Below are positions 8,500 through 17,366 of a stretch of 64,000 nt of DNA, in pieces; position 1 is the stretch's first letter, and every line of letters begins with the position of its first letter. The notes beneath the pieces were generated by a model. The model saw nothing but the letters and a program-made list of their open reading frames with translations, was not told the DNA's origin and searched no databases. The position numbers and the translations under genes are program-made. Source of the DNA: Bacillus_BU sp051233475 (lineage in GTDB: Bacteria; Bacillota; Bacilli; Bacillales; Cytobacillaceae). The stretch covers positions 136,830-200,829 of the forward strand of contig NZ_JBKFGH010000018.1 of NCBI RefSeq assembly GCF_051233475.1. The letters are read 5' to 3'.

Positions 8500-8707
8500 C
8501 AAATAAAAAACTCCCGTCTCTATGCAATAATGCATAGGGACGAGAGTTAACCCGCGGTTCCACCCTATTTGCTGCCAAAGCAGCCTCTTAAAAGAATGTT
8601 GCTCCAGAACGCCTTCCTTAATGCTTCTTATCTAGCTTCCACCATCCTAGACTCGCTTTTAAAAAGGGAATTAAGTACTCTTTTCCTTCACGGCAACTAT
8701 TAAATTT
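8500..8707 (-). ncRNA. Glycine-type T-box riboswitch leader
   Basis: The minus strand contains the invariant T-box sequence GGGTGGAACCGCG (8553-8565), directly followed by a long hairpin with a T-run (8500-8549) that is the leader terminator. The 5' part contains the stem I elements typical of glycine leaders, including AAAGCGAG and GATGGTGGAAGC, and a GGC triplet in GAAGGCG that could be the specifier codon. Uncharged tRNA-Gly would pair with the leader and switch on the synthetase gene. The specifier assignment is by eye, not by folding. Confidence 0.92.
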
Positions 8708-8713
8708 AATTTG

Positions 8714-8742
8714 ATGTTAATGGAAAGAAACGCTATTGTCAA
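8714..8742 (-). promoter_or_regulatory. Sigma-A promoter of the T-box/glyS unit
   Basis: Minus strand -35 TTGACA (8737-8742), 17-base spacer, -10 TAACAT (8714-8719). The -35 box overlaps the recO stop codon. Transcription would begin near 8707, right at the 5' end of the T-box. Confidence 0.75.
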
Positions 8743-9497
8743 GTTAACATATCTTTCATTTTGTCTATCTGATTTAAAAACTTCTTTGTTTTTAAATGCA
8801 AACCTGAATATTCCTCATAATACGCTGTTATCACCTGTTTTAGCTGCGCCTTTGTCTCCGGCTTCACATCAATATTACCTAATCTTGAAAGATCAAAATA
8901 ATAAAATAGCCGCAACAATTTAACGGTAGCCGGTGAAATTTTAATTGAGTATGGATCCTGTTCAAGGCAACGGTGGCAAATAAAACCGCCTTCTCGAACA
9001 GAAAATGAAAAATGTCCGTCTGTATTACTACAAACAGAACATTGATTTAAACAAGGGTGCAATCCGAAAAGGTCCAACATTTTCATTTCATAGATGTTAG
9101 TTAGTATCGCTAAATCATAGCCTTCATTCATTAAAGAAAGTGTTTGGTGCAGCAATTCAAATAGAAAAGGATTAGGTCTTTTTTCATCGGCTGTTGCTTT
9201 GTCAGTTAAATCAACGATGTAGCTTGCATAGGCCGTTAGAAAAATATCCTCGCGAATGGATCGCAAAGAAGAAATCATCTCACCCTGTTGTAAACTCCCT
9301 AACCCATTGCCTTTTTGGATCAGAAAATATCCATATGTAAAAAGCTGGGTGACGGCCGACAGGCGACTATTCGTCTTTTTTGCCCCCCTTGCCATCACGC
9401 CAACTTTTCCCCATTCACGTGTATATAAAGTGACAACTTTATTGGTTTCACCATAATCCGTTGTTCTAATGACGATGCCTTCACATTTTTGAAGCAT
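8739..9497 (-). CDS. recO: DNA repair protein RecO
   Basis: Loads RecA onto SSB-coated single-stranded DNA in the RecFOR pathway. It has an N-terminal OB-fold (LQKCEGIVIRTTDYGETNK), a helical middle, and a cysteine cluster CSVCSNTDG...CHRC around residues 150-180 that is typical of RecO. The predicted protein has 252 residues from the ATG at 9497; the six codons before it lack conservation. It lies between yqzL and glyS as in relatives, and its last codons overlap the promoter of the next transcript. Confidence 0.95.
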   Translation of the reverse strand: MLQKCEGIVIRTTDYGETNKVVTLYTREWGKVGVMARGAKKTNSRLSAVTQLFTYGYFLIQKGNGLGSLQQGEMISSLRSIREDIFLTAYASYIVDLTDKATADEKRPNPFLFELLHQTLSLMNEGYDLAILTNIYEMKMLDLFGLHPCLNQCSVCSNTDGHFSFSVREGGFICHRCLEQDPYSIKISPATVKLLRLFYYFDLSRLGNIDVKPETKAQLKQVITAYYEEYSGLHLKTKKFLNQIDKMKDMLT

Positions 9498-9530
9498 GAA
9501 CTCACCACCATCCATTGCAACGAAACAAAC

Positions 9531-9674
9531 CTATGAAATGGGAAAATCAATTTCTGCTAGCTCATCATCCTGATTACCGGGTATTTCTTGGTTATCTTTT
9601 TCAATTTCCTTGAAAAGAAGATACATGTCAATATTACCTGTTTGCGAAAAAATTTTCCAGGTAAAATCCATCAT
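9531..9674 (-). CDS. yqzL: YqzL family small protein
   Basis: A 47-residue protein of unknown role conserved between era and recO in Bacillus. The N-terminal FTWKIFSQTGNIDMYLLFKE is the family signature, followed by an acidic tail. Two ATG codons stand in tandem at 9674 and 9671 after GGTGGGGG. It ends about 34 bases before recO and is probably cotranscribed with it. It is easily missed because of its size. Confidence 0.88.
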   Translation of the reverse strand: MMDFTWKIFSQTGNIDMYLLFKEIEKDNQEIPGNQDDELAEIDFPIS

Positions 9675-9847
9675 CGAAAACCCCCACCTTTCAAATATTC
9701 AACTAGCCTTTCATGATCCCAATTCCTTTACAATTATCATAGCCCGAAAGTAGAAAATCATAAGACGAAAAAATTGTAAATTGTTCAAAGCATAAATTTC
9801 GTTCGTTGCTAATAATTTAATTAGGGTGAAGCTAGACACATAACAAA

Positions 9848-10768
9848 TTAGTATTCGTCTTCACGAAAACCAAAGTCTCGCAACTGCCCCATTTTATTCC
9901 GCCAATCCTTTTGAACCTTTACCCAAAGCTCAAGGAAAACTTTTGATCCAAGCAAGTTTTCAATATCGATTCGAGCTCGTTTACCGATTTCCTTTAGCAT
10001 TTTCCCTTGTTTGCCGATGATTATCCCTTTCTGGGAGTCGCGCTCAACAATGATCGTCGCCATGACATGTATCATGTCTTTGTTCTCTGGTCGATCAAGC
10101 TTTTCCATTACAACCGCTAAAGAATGCGGCACTTCCTCATGCGTCAAATGAAGGGCTTTTTCCCGAATTAATTCCGTAATAATAAATCGTTCGGGATGAT
10201 CGGTAACTTGATCAGCCGGATAGTATTGCGGTCCTTCAGGAATGTAACGCTTGATTTGCTCTAGCACTCGTTCAATATTATTCCCTTGAAGTGCCGAGAT
10301 CGGTACTATTTCTGCAAAATCATATTTTTCTCTATAGGATTCAATCACTTCTAACAATTTGTCAGGATGAATTAGGTCGATTTTATTAATTACAAGAAAT
10401 ACCGGAGTTTTAACTCCTTGAAACTTTTCAAGGATAAATTCTTCTCCACGTCCAAAGCCTTCCTCGGCATTTACCATAAACAGAACTAAATCAACTTCCT
10501 TAAGGGTGTTGATTGCTACTTTCATCATAAAGTCGCCTAATTTATGCTTTGGCTTATGAATTCCAGGCGTGTCAATGAAGATGAGCTGTGCATCATCACT
10601 CGTTAAAACACCTTGAACCTTATTTCTTGTTGTCTGCGGTTTATCGCTCATGATCGCGATTTTTTGACCAATCACTCGGTTTAAAAACGTTGATTTTCCA
10701 ACATTTGGTCTTCCAATAATTGATACAAACCCCGATTTAAATTTGTTTCTTGCTTCTTCGTTATTCAT
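9848..10768 (-). CDS. era: GTPase Era
   Basis: An essential GTPase that binds the 3' end of 16S rRNA and assists 30S assembly. G1 is GRPNVGKST (19-27), G3 is DTPGIHKPKH, G4 is NKID, and a C-terminal type II KH domain holds GKQGKMLKEIGKRARIDIE. Length is 306 residues, normal for the family. The start at ATG 10768 has GGAGG within the end of cdd, and the two genes overlap by eight bases, suggesting translational coupling. Confidence 0.97.
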   Translation of the reverse strand: MNNEEARNKFKSGFVSIIGRPNVGKSTFLNRVIGQKIAIMSDKPQTTRNKVQGVLTSDDAQLIFIDTPGIHKPKHKLGDFMMKVAINTLKEVDLVLFMVNAEEGFGRGEEFILEKFQGVKTPVFLVINKIDLIHPDKLLEVIESYREKYDFAEIVPISALQGNNIERVLEQIKRYIPEGPQYYPADQVTDHPERFIITELIREKALHLTHEEVPHSLAVVMEKLDRPENKDMIHVMATIIVERDSQKGIIIGKQGKMLKEIGKRARIDIENLLGSKVFLELWVKVQKDWRNKMGQLRDFGFREDEY

Positions 10769-11159
10769 TTAAGTCCTCCGCTGAAAAAGCTCCTGGCAAC
10801 AAGTCTTCTACTGTGATCTCTTGGACAAGGCCCTTTAAGTTTGTTAACACGATTTTCATATCCTTTGGGCACAATTCTGAAATAACCTGACGGCAGGCAC
10901 CACATGGTGAAATAGGTCGGTCGGTATCAGCAATAACAACCAGTTTAGCAAACTCTTTGTCTCCCTCTGAGTAGGCTTTAAATAATGCTGTACGCTCTGC
11001 ACAGTTTGTCATGCTATAGGCTGCATTCTCAATATTACATCCATGATAAATTTTTCCATCAACAGTTAAAAGGGCAGCTCCAACCTTAAATTTTGAGTAA
11101 GGAACATAGGCTTTCTCTCTTGCCGCTTTAGCTTCTTCAATTAATTGATTTTGATCCAC
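10761..11159 (-). CDS. cdd: Cytidine deaminase
   Basis: Deaminates cytidine and deoxycytidine to uridine and deoxyuridine for salvage. The zinc site is Cys53-Ala-Glu55 (NCAERTALF) with Cys86 and Cys89 (PCGACRQV). The predicted length is 132 residues, as for the homotetrameric bacterial type. I chose the GTG at 11159, which follows AAGGGA by about 9 bases and matches the length of relatives; an upstream TTG at 11177 is less likely. It is overlapped by era. Confidence 0.95.
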   Translation of the reverse strand: MDQNQLIEEAKAAREKAYVPYSKFKVGAALLTVDGKIYHGCNIENAAYSMTNCAERTALFKAYSEGDKEFAKLVVIADTDRPISPCGACRQVISELCPKDMKIVLTNLKGLVQEITVEDLLPGAFSAEDLNE

Positions 11160-11399
11160 AACCACTCTTCCCTTCAACAGAAAAAAATCGCTGTCTCCTT
11201 ATTGTATCTTATTTTAGCGATCTTTTCACTCGTTTATGGCAAAATAACTGCATAAAAAATTGAATTTTCTAAAAATTTATCTATTCTATTTTATGCTTTG
11301 CTCTGTTCTGTTATTTTATCTAAATTGAAGAGCGTTTTCAAATTGGGTAAGGAAAAGGTATGTGAAACTGTACTGAAAAATGCAAAGCCCGTTTATGGA

Positions 11400-11580
11400 G
11401 CGGACATGGAGGACCTTATTTTAATAAAAAGACCACTATTCTAGACTTAAGCGGACACAGAATACCTTATTTATGTAAAAACCACTGAATAAAGCCATTT
11501 TATTAACAAATAAGGAACCTGGTGTCCTCTTAACTCATCAAAACCACTCTTTTTGTGAAAATAACGGATCTGATGTCCGC
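11400..11580. repeat. 181-bp mirror-symmetric repeat element, locus 1
   Basis: Four copies of a 22-23-base motif are arranged forward-forward-reverse-reverse. The forward copies GCGGACAT.. and GCGGACAC.. start at 11400 and 11451, and the reverse copies AAATAAGG..GTGTCC and AAATAACGG..ATGTCCGC start near 11508 and 11559. Both like-oriented pairs are exactly 51 bases apart. Clear copies contain a CGGA-N7-TCCG hairpin. A fifth, partial copy is at 11590-11608. The linkers share AAAAA(G/C)..CCACT. The same layout with the same total length occurs at 53910-54090. It fills the gap between cdd and dgkA. Confidence 0.85.
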
Positions 11581-11605
11581 CCGTCACCAAAAAAGATCTG
11601 ATGTC

Positions 11606-11666
11606 CGCAACCAAAAAAATGACTAACAAATTATCATACAATTTGTTAGTCATTTTTTTGGTTGCG
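11606..11666 (-). terminator. Very long perfect inverted repeat after dgkA, likely terminator
   Basis: Two 27-base arms (11606-11632 and 11640-11666) are perfectly complementary around the 7-base loop ATCATAC. Each arm contains seven A or T, so either strand gives a hairpin with a U-run. It lies about 40 bases after the dgkA stop on the minus strand. The stem is much longer than a normal terminator. Confidence 0.8.
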
Positions 11667-11707
11667 ATAGGCAGGAAAGCCGGAAGCCGTTAAAAACTCC
11701 AGCCCCC

Positions 11708-12091
11708 TTAAAATAATAAAGATAATATTTTTGGCATAAAAATGATTAGCCCAACCAACACAGAAAGGATGGCGTAAGCAAACACAGCACCTGCAGCCAT
11801 GTCCTTTGCTTGCTTTGCAAGTGGATGAAACTCTTCTGTAACAAGATCTACCACTCGTTCTAATGCACTATTGAGCAACTCGAGGGATATAACTCCACCG
11901 ATGGCAAAAAGAATAAAAAGCCACTCCATCGTTGATAACGAGAGGAAAAATCCGAAAATGACAACCAGTACGGTTACAGCAAAATGAATTTTTAAATTTC
12001 GCTCACTTCTTAATGCAAGGGTAATTCCTTGTACAGCGAAGGAAAAGGATTTGATCACCTTTTGTATATTAACGTTCGAGTCCGTACGCAT
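11708..12091 (-). CDS. dgkA: Diacylglycerol/undecaprenol kinase, DgkA family
   Basis: A small integral membrane kinase with three helices (about 33-50, 56-72, 98-122) and the family motif ELLNSALERVVD at about 69-80. In Gram-positive bacteria members of this family phosphorylate undecaprenol, recycling the lipid carrier for wall synthesis, rather than diacylglycerol, so UdpK is the probable activity. Length is 127 residues. Its start codon lies 23 bases inside the end of ybeY, indicating coupled translation. Confidence 0.93.
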   Translation of the reverse strand: MRTDSNVNIQKVIKSFSFAVQGITLALRSERNLKIHFAVTVLVVIFGFFLSLSTMEWLFILFAIGGVISLELLNSALERVVDLVTEEFHPLAKQAKDMAAGAVFAYAILSVLVGLIIFMPKILSLLF

Positions 12092-12539
12092 TGAGAATAT
12101 CCTTTTGTTTTGTAAACATTTCTTTCTCCTCGGCTTCGGTCATATGATCATATCCTAATAAATGCAGGAAACCATGGACCGCCAAAAAGCCGAGTTCCCT
12201 TTTAAAAGAATGTCCGTATTCTTCGGCTTGTTCTTCTGCTTTCGGAACTGAGATAATAATATCGCCAAGAATTCTGGGCATATCGAGGCCTGCGAGCGCC
12301 ATTTCCCCTTCGCCTAACTCTTCCATCGCGAAGGAAATAACATCTGTAGGTTGGTCCTTATCTCGATATTCACGATTGATTTCCTGGATTCTTTCATTGG
12401 AGACGAATGTTACGGAAACTTCGCTTTCATTCTCAACCGCTTCCTTGTCAGCAGCCAAGTTTAACAGTGCGATTACTTCATTCATATCCTCACTAGCTAA
12501 TTTATTTGTTTCATCAATCATATCAATAATTAAACTCAT
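12069..12539 (-). CDS. ybeY: Endoribonuclease YbeY, rRNA maturation factor
   Basis: A zinc-dependent endoribonuclease needed for 16S rRNA 3'-end maturation and ribosome quality control. The metal motif HGFLHLLGYDH is at 122-132 with the three expected histidines. Length is 156 residues. Its ATG overlaps the pgpH stop by four bases (ATGA), and its end overlaps dgkA, so phoH-pgpH-ybeY-dgkA form a tightly packed set. Confidence 0.96.
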   Translation of the reverse strand: MSLIIDMIDETNKLASEDMNEVIALLNLAADKEAVENESEVSVTFVSNERIQEINREYRDKDQPTDVISFAMEELGEGEMALAGLDMPRILGDIIISVPKAEEQAEEYGHSFKRELGFLAVHGFLHLLGYDHMTEAEEKEMFTKQKDILNAYGLER

Positions 12540-14701
12540 GCATGATTCACCTTCTGCTTTATGTTTTCTGGATACTCAATCCGCGAATGAAAAATACCTT
12601 TTAATGTTACATATAATGCATTCGCAACCGTCTCTAGTTCTTTTAACGTAATATCGCATTCACAAAACTGATCATCAGATAGACGGTCTGAGATAATTTT
12701 TCTGACGATTGTTTCAATTTGTTCATGTGTAGGATGGACCATTGAACGGACGGCAGCTTCGACGCTATCCGCAATTCCAACGATTGCAGCTTCTTTCGTT
12801 TGAGCTTTTGGACCCGGATATCGGTAATCTGCTTCGTTTACCTCGATCCCCTCTTGAATTGCTTTATGATAAAAAAACGCAAGCTTTGTAGTACCATGAT
12901 GTTGTTCTGCAATATCGATAATTTCTTTTGGCATTTTATGTTTTTTCAGCAATTCTACACCATCGGTTACATGGGCAATAATAATGTTTTTACTTGTTTG
13001 AGGTGGTATCCGATCATGTGGATTTTGAATATTCATTTGGTTTTCGATAAAAAATTGCGGCCGCTTTGTTTTGCCCATATCATGATAATAGCATCCAACT
13101 CTTGCCAGTAGCCCATTTGCTCCAATAGCTTCACAAGCAGTTTCTGCCAAGTTCGCCACCATGACACTATGATGGTATGTTCCCGGAGCTTCCGTAAGAA
13201 TTTTTCGCAGTAAAGGATGATTCGGATTCGAAAGCTCAATTAACTTCATTGTCGACAGAATACCAAATCCCGCTTCAAAAAAAGGCAGTAATCCAATCGT
13301 TAAAACCGCTGAGCCAATACCGGATGCCAATGCAGCAATCAAATAAAACCCATATTCCATGCCGGTATACTGACCATTCCGTAGAAAAATCAACATAAGA
13401 ATGACAATGATATTAACTGCAGTGACGAATAGGCCGGCTTGTAATATTTTTGAACGATTGTTTTGTTTACTTAAAAATAAAATACTGGCCATCCCGCTTA
13501 ATAGAATATAAATGGCGACCGTTATTTGTAGTGTCGCTGTAATACCCTCATTAAAAATGATACTTCCACAAATCGCCAAAACAATGGTAAAACCAATCGC
13601 TAATCTTTCATGGGTAAGCAACTTGATCAACATTGCTCCCATTGCCGCCGGAAATATATAGGAAATTTCAGCATAGTTTAATTGTACAAACAAGCTTAAT
13701 ATCTTCATTAGAACAATTGAAAAAACTAAAATAATGCTAACGATTAGCAGATACATATGTTTTAATTCTCGAGATACATCTAAAAAATAAAAAAAGTAAT
13801 ATAATCCACTTAACAATGTAACGAGTAATAACGCCAACCCGGCAAACGGCTTTAATGAATTCTCGTTGTCAAGGATGCCGGTAAGCTCTAATTGACGATA
13901 TATATCCCGGCTGATTAACTGTCCCTCTTCAACTAAGATTTGCCCCTCAAGTATTCTAACCGCATCCACTGCTTCTATAGCCTGCTGACGCATTTCTTTC
14001 GTAGCAGTTGGATCATAAAACTCATTTTGAATGATGGCATACCTGCCTAGTTCAATTGCCGCATTTTTCAAGCTGCTGTTCAGGCTTGTGTATTTTAATT
14101 CTTCTTCTAGCCGTTTCTTAGCATTTTCAACATCGTCCGCCGCGATACGTGAACTCATTACATAATTGATTGCCGTTACCGTTAAATCTCTTGCAATCGA
14201 TAATTCATCCTTTGAGGACTGTAGTAAGGCGATAAAAACAGGATCAGTCAGTTCTTTCGTCTCATTTTCCGTTAATTTTTGTTTTAATCTTTGTAATTGA
14301 TCAGAGATAGGAGGTTCCTCTGAAACTTGACCTTCCTCTTTTTCCTTTTGGCTCATTTCATCCGCTATATCATCTTTTACTTCCACAACAGAATCAAAGA
14401 TTGATGTTATTAAATCAACCCGATTTTGTGTGTATTCTTTTTTTAAGATATAAACATCCTGGACAAGATTTAGCGCTTCCTTCCGCTTTTTCTCTGTACT
14501 CTCTTTATCCTCTACGGTAATCGGAGAGCGGATTGTTTGGTCAGCAACAGAAAATAATTTAAGGTCCAATTTTTCTGGTTTAACATTGCTGTACATGGAT
14601 GCAAAGAGGATTAAACCTACAAGGATGATTAATAAAACTTGAAACAAGGTTTCACCCAGTAAATTTTTGATTTTGGTTACTTGATGCTGGATTTTTCCCA
14701 A
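12536..14701 (-). CDS. pgpH: Cyclic-di-AMP phosphodiesterase PgpH (7TM-HD family)
   Basis: A membrane protein that degrades c-di-AMP. It has one N-terminal helix (about 18-36), a long extracytoplasmic 7TMR-HDED domain (about 45-285), a block of seven membrane helices (about 290-480), and a cytoplasmic HD hydrolase domain with CYYHDMGKTKRP and IAEQHHGTT. Length is 721 residues. The start is the TTG at 14701, preceded by AGGAGGG. It follows phoH and overlaps ybeY. Confidence 0.95.
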   Translation of the reverse strand: MGKIQHQVTKIKNLLGETLFQVLLIILVGLILFASMYSNVKPEKLDLKLFSVADQTIRSPITVEDKESTEKKRKEALNLVQDVYILKKEYTQNRVDLITSIFDSVVEVKDDIADEMSQKEKEEGQVSEEPPISDQLQRLKQKLTENETKELTDPVFIALLQSSKDELSIARDLTVTAINYVMSSRIAADDVENAKKRLEEELKYTSLNSSLKNAAIELGRYAIIQNEFYDPTATKEMRQQAIEAVDAVRILEGQILVEEGQLISRDIYRQLELTGILDNENSLKPFAGLALLLVTLLSGLYYFFYFLDVSRELKHMYLLIVSIILVFSIVLMKILSLFVQLNYAEISYIFPAAMGAMLIKLLTHERLAIGFTIVLAICGSIIFNEGITATLQITVAIYILLSGMASILFLSKQNNRSKILQAGLFVTAVNIIVILMLIFLRNGQYTGMEYGFYLIAALASGIGSAVLTIGLLPFFEAGFGILSTMKLIELSNPNHPLLRKILTEAPGTYHHSVMVANLAETACEAIGANGLLARVGCYYHDMGKTKRPQFFIENQMNIQNPHDRIPPQTSKNIIIAHVTDGVELLKKHKMPKEIIDIAEQHHGTTKLAFFYHKAIQEGIEVNEADYRYPGPKAQTKEAAIVGIADSVEAAVRSMVHPTHEQIETIVRKIISDRLSDDQFCECDITLKELETVANALYVTLKGIFHSRIEYPENIKQKVNHA

Positions 14702-14807
14702 AGTAAATCCCTCCTACCATGGCTATTGCCTGATAGCAAATATGTTATGTAACATAATATCAGTTTTTGTTAAAAGTTTCATCCTAAATAAGGAAAGAAT
14801 AATAAAC

Positions 14808-14836
14808 TAAAAAGCCGACTCCAGTGGGTCAGCTTT
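14808..14836 (-). terminator. Hairpin with T-run at the end of phoH
   Basis: The minus strand AAAGCTGACCC pairs, with wobble pairs, with GAGTCGGCTTT across ACTG and runs into T. The left arm overlaps the last codons of phoH. It would separate the yqfC-yqfD-phoH transcript from pgpH. Confidence 0.55.
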
Positions 14837-15800
14837 GTTGATTTTCATTTTGATCGTAGGCATTGATAATCTTTGCAACTAAAGGATGGCGGACAACGTC
14901 AGCCGCTTCAAGATAAACAAAAGACATTCCCCTAATCCCCTTTAAAATGGTTTCAGCTTCCGTCAATCCGGATTTTACTCCCTTAGGAAGATCAACCTGG
15001 GTCCGATCCCCTGTAATCACCATTTTCGAACCAAAGCCTAGCCGAGTTAAAAACATTTTCATTTGAGCATGAGTGGTGTTCTGTGCTTCATCTAGAATGA
15101 CAAATGCATCATCTAATGTTCTTCCCCGCATATAAGCTAAAGGTGCAATTTCGATCGTTCCTCGCTCAATCAGTCTCACGGTATGTTCCATCCCTAGGAC
15201 CTCATGGAGGGCATCATATAATGGGCGTAAATAAGGGTCGACCTTTTCCTTTAAGTCACCAGGTAAAAACCCTAAACTCTCCCCTGCTTCTACTGCAGGC
15301 CTTGTTAGAATAATCCTTTTTACTTGACCATTTTTCAAAGCATTTACTGCCATTACAACGGCTAAAAAAGTTTTTCCCGTTCCTGCTGGCCCGATCCCAA
15401 ACACGAGATCATTTTCTTTGATGGATGATACGTAATGCCTTTGTCCAAACGTTTTAACTCTAATTGATTTTCCTTTAGCCGTTTTGCTTATTTCTTCTTC
15501 GTATAATTCTCCAAAGTATTCAATCGTGCCTTTTTTGACTAATTTAACGGCATAGCTAACATCTCTCTGGCTGATCGCAATTCCTTTTTTAATCACTTCT
15601 AGAAGTTTGTCGATGACTTTTGCAGCAAGATCTAGCTTGTCAGCATTTCCAGTAATGATTAACGATTCTCCACGAGTGATAATCGATACTTGAAGTTCTT
15701 GTTCAATTATTTTCAAATTGCTGTCAGAATTACCGAATAAGGTAATCGCTTCGTGTTGATCATTTATTTTTACATCGATTGTTTTTCGTTCTTCCGTCAT
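14829..15800 (-). CDS. phoH: PhoH family ATPase (YbeZ type)
   Basis: A predicted RNA-associated P-loop ATPase, commonly linked to ybeY and rRNA maturation. A KH-like N-terminal region (about 20-70) is followed by the Walker A motif GIGPAGTGKT (135-144), Walker B FVILDEAQN, and the motif MVITGDRTQVDLP. Length is 323 residues. The start codon overlaps the yqfD stop (ATGA). The neighbourhood yqfD-phoH-pgpH-ybeY-dgkA-cdd-era is conserved in Bacillus. Confidence 0.95.
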   Translation of the reverse strand: MTEERKTIDVKINDQHEAITLFGNSDSNLKIIEQELQVSIITRGESLIITGNADKLDLAAKVIDKLLEVIKKGIAISQRDVSYAVKLVKKGTIEYFGELYEEEISKTAKGKSIRVKTFGQRHYVSSIKENDLVFGIGPAGTGKTFLAVVMAVNALKNGQVKRIILTRPAVEAGESLGFLPGDLKEKVDPYLRPLYDALHEVLGMEHTVRLIERGTIEIAPLAYMRGRTLDDAFVILDEAQNTTHAQMKMFLTRLGFGSKMVITGDRTQVDLPKGVKSGLTEAETILKGIRGMSFVYLEAADVVRHPLVAKIINAYDQNENQQS

Positions 15801-16990
15801 TCTTCGTCTCCTTGAATTATTGGTTGGCCTTCTGCAATGTTCTCAATAATTTGGAAATGTATTGATAATTTAACTTTACCATTCTCAACAGCTTGATGTA
15901 AAACTTTTTCACCTTTAATAATAGCATCTTCAGTCAGCTTAGTTTTTATATCCTTTCTCGCAATTTCCTTTGCCATATTAACTGCTTCATCATTTGTGTA
16001 TATTCTGGTAACTTCCTCTCGTTCCCTTATCGTTGAATTTATAAAAGAAACAGGTAAATCCCACTTGAGAAAGTGAACCTTATGCTCGGTTGAATCCGTT
16101 TCATATTCAGCATATTTCGGGGTCCCAAAGCCCCAAACCGGAATCGAAAAATTCGCAATCCGTACATAATATTTTCTCTTTTCATTTCCATTAAAAACTT
16201 GGAAGGTACTTTTTATTGGAAGCTCAACAGTGGATTTATACCATGTTTCACCTAAAATTTCCCCTTTTGATGACACCAGCTCTGTTTGCCCCTCCTTTCC
16301 ATATACACCGGAAACGAGAATTTGGCCTGGAACAACATGATCATGACGATTAACCATTTGTTTGCCTTTCTCTACAAATATATAGGTGATGACAGCCTCT
16401 TTTTTGGCGACCAGATTACGCGGCCCATGTATCTCAGGCTTTTTTGGTTCTTTTTTTTCAACCACTTCTAAATGAAAGGTTGTCCCCCGCAATTCTACAC
16501 CAACCCATGTAATCACTTGGATTTTATTGGTTAAATTTCGTTGAATCGTTTCCACATCATCGATAAAAAACTGAAGCTTTCCTGGCTTAATCCCCATCTT
16601 GTCCAATTGTTTATAAACTTTATATTCTGTTGCCGGATTAGCGCCATTTATCTCAATCCGCCACACCATATTGGATAAAAATAAAATAATAAATAAAAAC
16701 AAAAAAGCACCAACAATAAGACCGATATTATGCATCAGCTTTTTGAGCAGAAATGGAACTCCAATTCTTTGCTGAAAGCTGATTTTGCACCCGCTTTTTC
16801 TTGCTAGCAGGCGCAGCTTTTTCACATCTGCCAATTTTAAATGAAAGATGACGGTTTCTGTACCATGTCTTTTTACATCCCAAACGGAAATGCCATTTCT
16901 GATTAATTGATTAATGAATCTTTCTATTCCCTTTCCCGATACCTTTACAGATACAATACCGGAACAAAACTCGATCCATTGGTTCTTCAT
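15797..16990 (-). CDS. yqfD: Sporulation protein YqfD
   Basis: A membrane protein made in the mother cell in B. subtilis under sigma-E control, of unknown biochemical role. The 397 residues comprise a cytoplasmic N-terminal part, one strong membrane helix at about 91-111, and a large extracytoplasmic domain with VVEKKEPKKPEIHGPRNLVA and GETWYKSTVELP. It starts at ATG 16990 after CAGGAGGAG. It follows yqfC by 15 bases and is overlapped by phoH. Confidence 0.93.
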   Translation of the reverse strand: MKNQWIEFCSGIVSVKVSGKGIERFINQLIRNGISVWDVKRHGTETVIFHLKLADVKKLRLLARKSGCKISFQQRIGVPFLLKKLMHNIGLIVGAFLFLFIILFLSNMVWRIEINGANPATEYKVYKQLDKMGIKPGKLQFFIDDVETIQRNLTNKIQVITWVGVELRGTTFHLEVVEKKEPKKPEIHGPRNLVAKKEAVITYIFVEKGKQMVNRHDHVVPGQILVSGVYGKEGQTELVSSKGEILGETWYKSTVELPIKSTFQVFNGNEKRKYYVRIANFSIPVWGFGTPKYAEYETDSTEHKVHFLKWDLPVSFINSTIREREEVTRIYTNDEAVNMAKEIARKDIKTKLTEDAIIKGEKVLHQAVENGKVKLSIHFQIIENIAEGQPIIQGDEE

Positions 16991-17005
16991 TGTTCTCCTC
17001 CTGAA

Positions 17006-17290
17006 TCACTCGTTTATATAAATAACTTGGTCTATTTTTCCTTCTAATAAGATTTCTTCCGGTAATATCGTTTTTATTACAAAGGCTTTTCCCTTTACCA
17101 AAAGCTGCCCCTGTTTTAGTAACAAGCGAATCTCCTTATCAGAAAAGGTTAATAAGCCACGGTGGTTCTCAATATAGATATGGATTTGTCCAACCATAGT
17201 TATCCGGGGTAAATCCATCATGACATCATGAGGAAGCTCCATATTTTTCGTTACCCAGTTGCGGACAATCTGGCCCCATTTTTTTGCCAT
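17006..17290 (-). CDS. yqfC: Sporulation protein YqfC (YabP/YqfC family)
   Basis: A 94-residue protein of the YabP/YqfC family, whose genes belong to the sigma-E regulon in B. subtilis; its molecular role is not known to me. The conserved stretch DLPRITMVGQIHIYIENHRG is near residues 30-49. I chose the ATG at 17290, which has AAAGGGGGTTC; the seven residues upstream would be non-conserved. It precedes yqfD in a two-gene sporulation unit. Confidence 0.9.
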   Translation of the reverse strand: MAKKWGQIVRNWVTKNMELPHDVMMDLPRITMVGQIHIYIENHRGLLTFSDKEIRLLLKQGQLLVKGKAFVIKTILPEEILLEGKIDQVIYINE

Positions 17291-17366
17291 AAAAAAAGAA
17301 CCCCCTTTCATCTCATATTTATGAAATGAAAAGGGGTTCTAGCACTTATTTTTGTGTAAGTCTATC

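Noticed and set aside
11471..11653. A 60-residue minus-strand frame between cdd and dgkA
   Set aside because: It runs through the 181-bp element and the 27-bp inverted repeat; it has no ribosome binding site.
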